Of a stretch of DNA of 64,000 nt, positions 60,870-64,000 are shown piece by piece (position 1 is the stretch's first letter; each line of letters starts with the position of its first letter). The DNA comes from Bacillus_BA fengqiuensis (GTDB taxonomy: Bacteria > Bacillota > Bacilli > Bacillales > Bacillaceae_H), in the NCBI GenBank assembly GCA_030813035.1, contig JAUSTV010000011.1; one strand, 5' to 3'. The position numbers and the translations under genes are program-made. The notes beneath the pieces were generated by a model that was not told the origin of the DNA, did no database searches, and saw only the letters and a list, made by a program, of their open reading frames with translations.

Positions 60870-62060
60870 CTACGCCTGTACAGGCCGTAGATACGTGATG
60901 CTGGCTATCCTCACTTTTAGGAATTTCCCATGCAGATACTGGGATAAAATATTCCCCGCACCATGGACATCCCGATGCTGTTCATACCCGCAGGCACAGC
61001 GATAGTTTCGTGAACGGACTTTGTTCCGTTTCCCACAAGCAGGGCATGCTTGCGTCGTATAGGCTTCGTTTTCTTTCGATAACGAGATACCGGCCGTTTC
61101 TAGTTTATACGTCAATTGTGCAGTGACTTTTCCAAAGCTCCAATTGCTGAGTTTTTGGTTCACCTTTTTGGAACGCACTTGTTTCCGACGTTTGTTTCGT
61201 TTGCTGCTGTTTCGCTGCACGCCTTCCACATCTCCAAGCGCGACATGGCCGATTCTTTGTTCCACGCACCAATCCACAAAGGCACGTGTCGTCTTGTGCA
61301 AGATATCCCTGAGCTGTCGTTCACTTCTCCCAAGAATGTACTTCTTGGCCCGGTTGTATTGGCGCCATTTCCTGGAGCCTTTTTGACACCGGCCCATGAG
61401 AATTTGCAATTCCTTCACTTTTTTATTGCGCAATCGGTGAATACTGCGCATTTTCCTTCCCGAAATCACGAGAGCCTGACCGTTTGTACATACAGCAGCA
61501 ATCGTATGGATCTCACCAGGATCGATTGCCGCCGTATGACCGTCCTGCACCGGTACAGGCTGGACCCCGTCTTCATACGACAAACAGGCATGCCACTGAC
61601 CGTCATAGACGAGTTCCACTTCTTTGACCACGCCGTTTGGGACAGAGGCAAGCATTAATACAAGCGGTGCCTGTTGTTTCCCCTTCCATCTGCCAAGGCT
61701 GAGGGTCAGCTTGCGTCCTTCGATCACGAAAGATTTGTCGACCCATTTCGGATGGAAGACGAACTTCTCCTTGTATGGATACCGGATGGACGGATTCGTT
61801 TTCCTCGCTTTACGAACCCCGTCCCGGGCACGGAGAAACTTGTGGCACACGGCTTGGATCGTCTGACTGTGAAGAGGGTACAGCCGTTTGAGTTCGGACT
61901 GAAAATCGCTTTGGTTGATCCACCCACCGTGAATCCGGTAGTAATACCGGGCCAGCTGCACGCAGTCATTCCAAATCGTTCCGCATATCCGGCGTATGCC
62001 AAATAAATGTTGAAGCGTTTGTTGGTTGACTGTAAAAGCTGTTTTCAACGTGCGATACAT
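60870..62060 (-). CDS. tnpB: TnpB RNA-guided nuclease
   Basis: 396 residues. Wedge/REC part to about 170, then split RuvC: D180 in AIDPGEIHTIA, a second motif HVALGDVEGVQ at 272-282, a zinc ribbon (CPAC 339-342, CAC 355-357) and D364 in HRDVHGAGN. The Glu usual in motif II (IEDL) is Gly276 here, followed by Asp277 and Glu279. ATG 62060 has GGGAGGGG before it; the frame is open 29 codons upstream. TnpB cuts DNA matching its omegaRNA guide and promotes retention of the element. No transposase TnpA is present, so mobility must come in trans. Confidence 0.9.
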   Translation of the reverse strand: MYRTLKTAFTVNQQTLQHLFGIRRICGTIWNDCVQLARYYYRIHGGWINQSDFQSELKRLYPLHSQTIQAVCHKFLRARDGVRKARKTNPSIRYPYKEKFVFHPKWVDKSFVIEGRKLTLSLGRWKGKQQAPLVLMLASVPNGVVKEVELVYDGQWHACLSYEDGVQPVPVQDGHTAAIDPGEIHTIAAVCTNGQALVISGRKMRSIHRLRNKKVKELQILMGRCQKGSRKWRQYNRAKKYILGRSERQLRDILHKTTRAFVDWCVEQRIGHVALGDVEGVQRNSSKRNKRRKQVRSKKVNQKLSNWSFGKVTAQLTYKLETAGISLSKENEAYTTQACPACGKRNKVRSRNYRCACGYEQHRDVHGAGNILSQYLHGKFLKVRIASITYLRPVQA

Positions 62061-62264
62061 TAGATCCCCTCCCTTACCATCATCATATATCGAACATACA
62101 TTCGTTTCGAGAGGGAATGTAAATTTTATCCCTTTTTCTTTCGACACGGATCGGGATTCTATCAGCTAAAAGCTTTTCGGCTGCGCCGAACTGACATTCA
62201 TCCCCTCCCTACTCGCTGGGCTGTGCCCTTCACGCTCCTTGAGGAAGAGGAATTCTGTCGGACT

Positions 62265-62375
62265 ATGTTAAACAACGGATTGAACTTGCTTGGTGTTTCT
62301 TCGTTCTATCAAATGGTCGTAAAAGGAATTGTGATTTTAATCGCGGTCTTAATCGATCGCAAAAAATCAGCGTAG
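62265..62375 (+). pseudogene. rbsC: rbsC remnant, last 36 codons
   Basis: The frame MLNNGLNLLGVSSFYQMVVK followed by GIVILIAVLIDRKKSA and TAG is the well-known C-terminus of the ribose permease RbsC. Everything upstream in the gene, all of rbsA and most of rbsD are gone. It ends 11 bases before rbsB, the usual spacing. Confidence 0.85.
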
Positions 62376-62386
62376 GAGGGCTCGGC

Positions 62387-63304
62387 ATGAAAAAAGTCTT
62401 GTTATTACTCATGTCACTATCACTTTTCATCTTGGGAGCTTGTTCGTTAGAGCCTCCGCAATGGGCAAAGCCTGCTAAGAAAGAGAAGCTTGAAGATATT
62501 AAAATCGGTTTATCTGTTTCAACATTGAACAACCCGTTTTTCGTTTCATTAAAAAACGGTGTAGTAAATGAAGCGAAAAGCAATGGGATGGAAGTCATCG
62601 TCGTAGACGCGCAAAATGATACGGCAAAACAAATCAATGATGTGGAAGATTTATTGCAGCAAGGTGTAGATGCATTATTGATCAACCCGACGGACTCAGC
62701 TGCGATTTCGACAGCAGTGCAATCGGCTAATAACATCGGTGTACCGGTCATTACACTCGACCGCTCCGCCGAAAAAGGAAAAGTGGAAACACTTGTTGCT
62801 TCTGATAATGTTAAAGGCGGACAAATGGCTGGTGAATATATCACAGGGGAGCTTGGTGAAAACGCGAAAGTGGTTGAATTGGAAGGGGTTCCAGGTGCTT
62901 CTGCCACACGTGAACGCGGCGAAGGCTTTCATATCGTAGCAGATGAAAAGCTGGACGTTGTGGAGAAACAATCCGCTGACTTTGACCGCACAAAAGGATT
63001 GAATGTCATGGAAAACCTATTGCAAGGAAATCCAGGCATCCAAGCAGTTTTTGCCCATAATGATGAAATGGCGTTAGGGGCCATTCAAGCCATTGAAAGT
63101 TCAGGAAGGGACATTCTTGTTGTAGGATTTGACGGCAATGAAGATGCCATCAATTCTGTAAACGCAGGGAAAATGTCAGCGACCGTTGCCCAACAGCCGG
63201 ACTTGATTGGACAGCTCGCAGTAAAAGCAGCCGGAGATGTGTTAAAAGGGGAAAAAGTGGAGAAGCAAATTCCGGTTCCCCTGAAATTGGTCACAAAAGA
63301 ATGA
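62387..63304 (+). CDS. rbsB: Ribose ABC transporter binding protein
   Basis: 305-residue lipoprotein: signal peptide with lipobox LGACS (Cys near 19), then the periplasmic-binding fold with IGLSVSTLNNPFFVSLKNG, VVDAQNDTAKQINDVEDLL, LDRSAEKGKVETLVASDN and GFDGNEDA. Intact, with GTAGGAGGG before the ATG. Because rbsA and rbsC are lost, it has no transporter partner at this locus and depends on read-through or a new promoter for expression. Confidence 0.93.
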   Translation: MKKVLLLLMSLSLFILGACSLEPPQWAKPAKKEKLEDIKIGLSVSTLNNPFFVSLKNGVVNEAKSNGMEVIVVDAQNDTAKQINDVEDLLQQGVDALLINPTDSAAISTAVQSANNIGVPVITLDRSAEKGKVETLVASDNVKGGQMAGEYITGELGENAKVVELEGVPGASATRERGEGFHIVADEKLDVVEKQSADFDRTKGLNVMENLLQGNPGIQAVFAHNDEMALGAIQAIESSGRDILVVGFDGNEDAINSVNAGKMSATVAQQPDLIGQLAVKAAGDVLKGEKVEKQIPVPLKLVTKE

Positions 63305-63317
63305 CTCACTCATGCAT

Positions 63318-63360
63318 GAAGCGCAGGGAAAGTCGAGGACTTTCCTTGCGCTTTCTTTTA
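63318..63360 (+). terminator. Terminator of the ribose operon
   Basis: GAAGCGCAGGGAAAGTC / GACTTTCCTTGCGCTTTC stem followed by TTTTA. Confidence 0.88.
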
Positions 63361-63409
63361 TATAACGGCCTGAAATTGGATAATTTGCCCAAAAAATAAA
63401 AATAAATGT

Positions 63410-63437
63410 TTGACTAGTCTGAATTTTCTGTTACAAT
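63410..63437 (+). promoter_or_regulatory. Sigma-A promoter of the IDEAL-domain gene
   Basis: TTGACT, 16 bases, TACAAT, the latter preceded by TGT (extended -10). 28 bases before the ATG. Confidence 0.7.
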
Positions 63438-63464
63438 AGAAAAAAGGACAAGGAGTTGGTTTCA

Positions 63465-63659
63465 ATGGAAAAGAATTTATTAAATGCACCACAACAAGAA
63501 TTGAGTGCGATGGATTCTCTAGTTGCTGAGATGGTATTAGACAAAGCCATTCTTGATTTTCGAAAAAAGCAAATCCAAAAAGAAATCGACCAGTCATTAC
63601 AAGACGGAAACAAAGAAGCATTCCTTGAACTATCCGGAAAGTTAAAGAACATTTCATAA
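63465..63659 (+). CDS. IDEAL-domain small protein
   Basis: 64 residues. The C-terminal half (AILDFRKKQIQKEIDQSLQDGNKEAFLELSGKLK, spanning about 28-61) fits the IDEAL domain, a short helical motif found in Bacillus proteins such as the end of YpiB. ATG 63465 has AAGGAG ten bases before; the frame is open from TTG 63456 inside that site. Cytoplasmic; biochemical role unknown. Confidence 0.75.
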   Translation: MEKNLLNAPQQELSAMDSLVAEMVLDKAILDFRKKQIQKEIDQSLQDGNKEAFLELSGKLKNIS

Positions 63660-63702
63660 AAGGCCGTATACAGGCAAAATGCTAATATAAGACACAGGAA
63701 AG

Positions 63703-63827
63703 AAACCGATGGCCTAATCGGTTTGAAGGGAGAGAATCACAACGTCGCTCCAACTGAATGATCGAAAAAAAGACTGTATGTATGAAGAATAACTGCATCT
63801 CCGTAAAAGGGGATGCAGTTATTTTTT
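63703..63827 (+). other. Hairpin plus terminator, possible small RNA or leader
   Basis: AAACCGAT / ATCGGTTT hairpin at 63703-63724 is followed by a strong terminator at 63788-63827 (AATAACTGCATC / GATGCAGTTATT and TTTTTT). No gene lies between, so a short transcript may end here. The promoter is unclear. Confidence 0.4.
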
Positions 63828-63950
63828 GTGATGGATTCAATTTTATCCCGCATGACCGGGCAGCCAATCATGATGCAAAGCTTCACCAATCATGATGAAA
63901 ATGAGATTTAGTTGTCCATACTACAACTACGGCTGGAGGAGAAGGTCGAC

Positions 63951-64000
63951 TTACTGTGGTGTTTTGAACCCATCGGGCAGTCTGATTCCGACGATCATGG
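63951..64000 (-). CDS. C-terminal end of a minus-strand gene (partial)
   Basis: Reading the minus strand from the window edge, an open frame ends MIVGIRLPDGFKTPQ before TAA at 63951-63953. This looks like a protein terminus, but 50 bases do not allow identification. Confidence 0.3.
   Translation of the reverse strand, partial: MIVGIRLPDGFKTPQ

Larger units (their letters stand above)
60631..62262 (-). mobile_element. Solo tnpB element (IS200/IS605 or IS1341 type)
   Basis: An element of about 1.63 kb that carries tnpB but no tnpA. The right end (in tnpB orientation) lies at 60631-60667 and forms a CCCCCACCT / AGGTGGGGG hairpin. The left end lies near 62160-62262 and includes a TTCGGC / GCCGAA hairpin at about 62187. 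Exact ends are inferred from where rbsD and rbsC reading frames break off, as no flanking duplication is made by this family. Confidence 0.75.

Noticed and set aside
61116..61658. 180-codon plus-strand frame inside the tnpB gene
   Set aside because: Antisense to the well-supported tnpB frame, no ribosome-binding site, no recognisable domain.

Overview
The window looks like chromosomal DNA of a spore-forming, aerobic member of the Bacillaceae. It has an aa3-type menaquinol oxidase operon (qoxABCD), a yjlC-ndh pair with a Rex-like operator, spore-coat proteins, a SleL/YaaH-type spore lysin, a ykoST-like pair, and sites resembling SigE, SigK and SigB promoters. Shine-Dalgarno sites are strong, and TTG starts and intrinsic terminators are frequent. 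I cannot name the species from the sequence alone. I see no rRNA, tRNA or CRISPR array.

Layout. 1-3.7 kb: qoxABCD (qoxA cut by the window edge). 4-8 kb: ndh, yjlC, nupC and cdd on the minus strand. 8-16.7 kb: an ASCH protein, a chemoreceptor, a nuclease-helicase fusion, a YitT-type protein, a GDPD-type phosphodiesterase and an FHA/winged-helix regulator. 17-24.4 kb: a LysM protein, a cyanophycin operon (cyanophycinase and cyanophycin synthetase), a soluble acyl-ACP desaturase, an array of RNA-like hairpins and a YsnF-type stress protein. SigB-like promoters precede the cyanophycin operon and the YsnF gene. 24.5-27.1 kb: a V4R-STAS protein, a small protein and a PHP phosphatase.

27-40 kb is the most unusual part, a probable spore-surface region. 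It has two long coiled-coil proteins and three related coat proteins. Two of these carry a mucin-like (TTAPP)n linker, and each of those two sits directly behind a glycosyltransferase with the hallmarks of polypeptide GalNAc-transferases (DxH, WG-x-E-x-x-EIS, HIFR). Both cassettes have SigK-like promoters and arose by tandem duplication. Between them are a small Cys-rich protein and a JAMM metallopeptidase, and one duplicated copy has lost the JAMM gene. I read this as a candidate mucin-type O-glycosylation system for the spore surface.

40-46.4 kb: a flavin-dependent aromatic hydroxylase, an IclR regulator, a 3-hydroxyanthranilate dioxygenase with two IclR-type operators, and a TRAP transporter, together suggesting uptake and oxidation of an anthranilate-like compound. 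46.4-50.4 kb: a Crp/Fnr regulator, the RIC di-iron repair protein, a hemerythrin, a DoxX-like protein split by an in-frame stop, and a truncated haemoglobin, with three Fnr-type palindromes; this looks like a nitric-oxide or low-oxygen stress group. 50.5-58.5 kb: a CysP-type sulfate permease, a class-V aminotransferase, a ykoST-like pair and the SleL-type lysin. 58.7-63.4 kb: the ribose operon, in which rbsA and almost all of rbsD and rbsC have been replaced by a solo tnpB element, leaving rbsR, rbsK, 8 codons of rbsD, 36 codons of rbsC, and rbsB. The window ends with an IDEAL-domain protein and the edge of a minus-strand gene.
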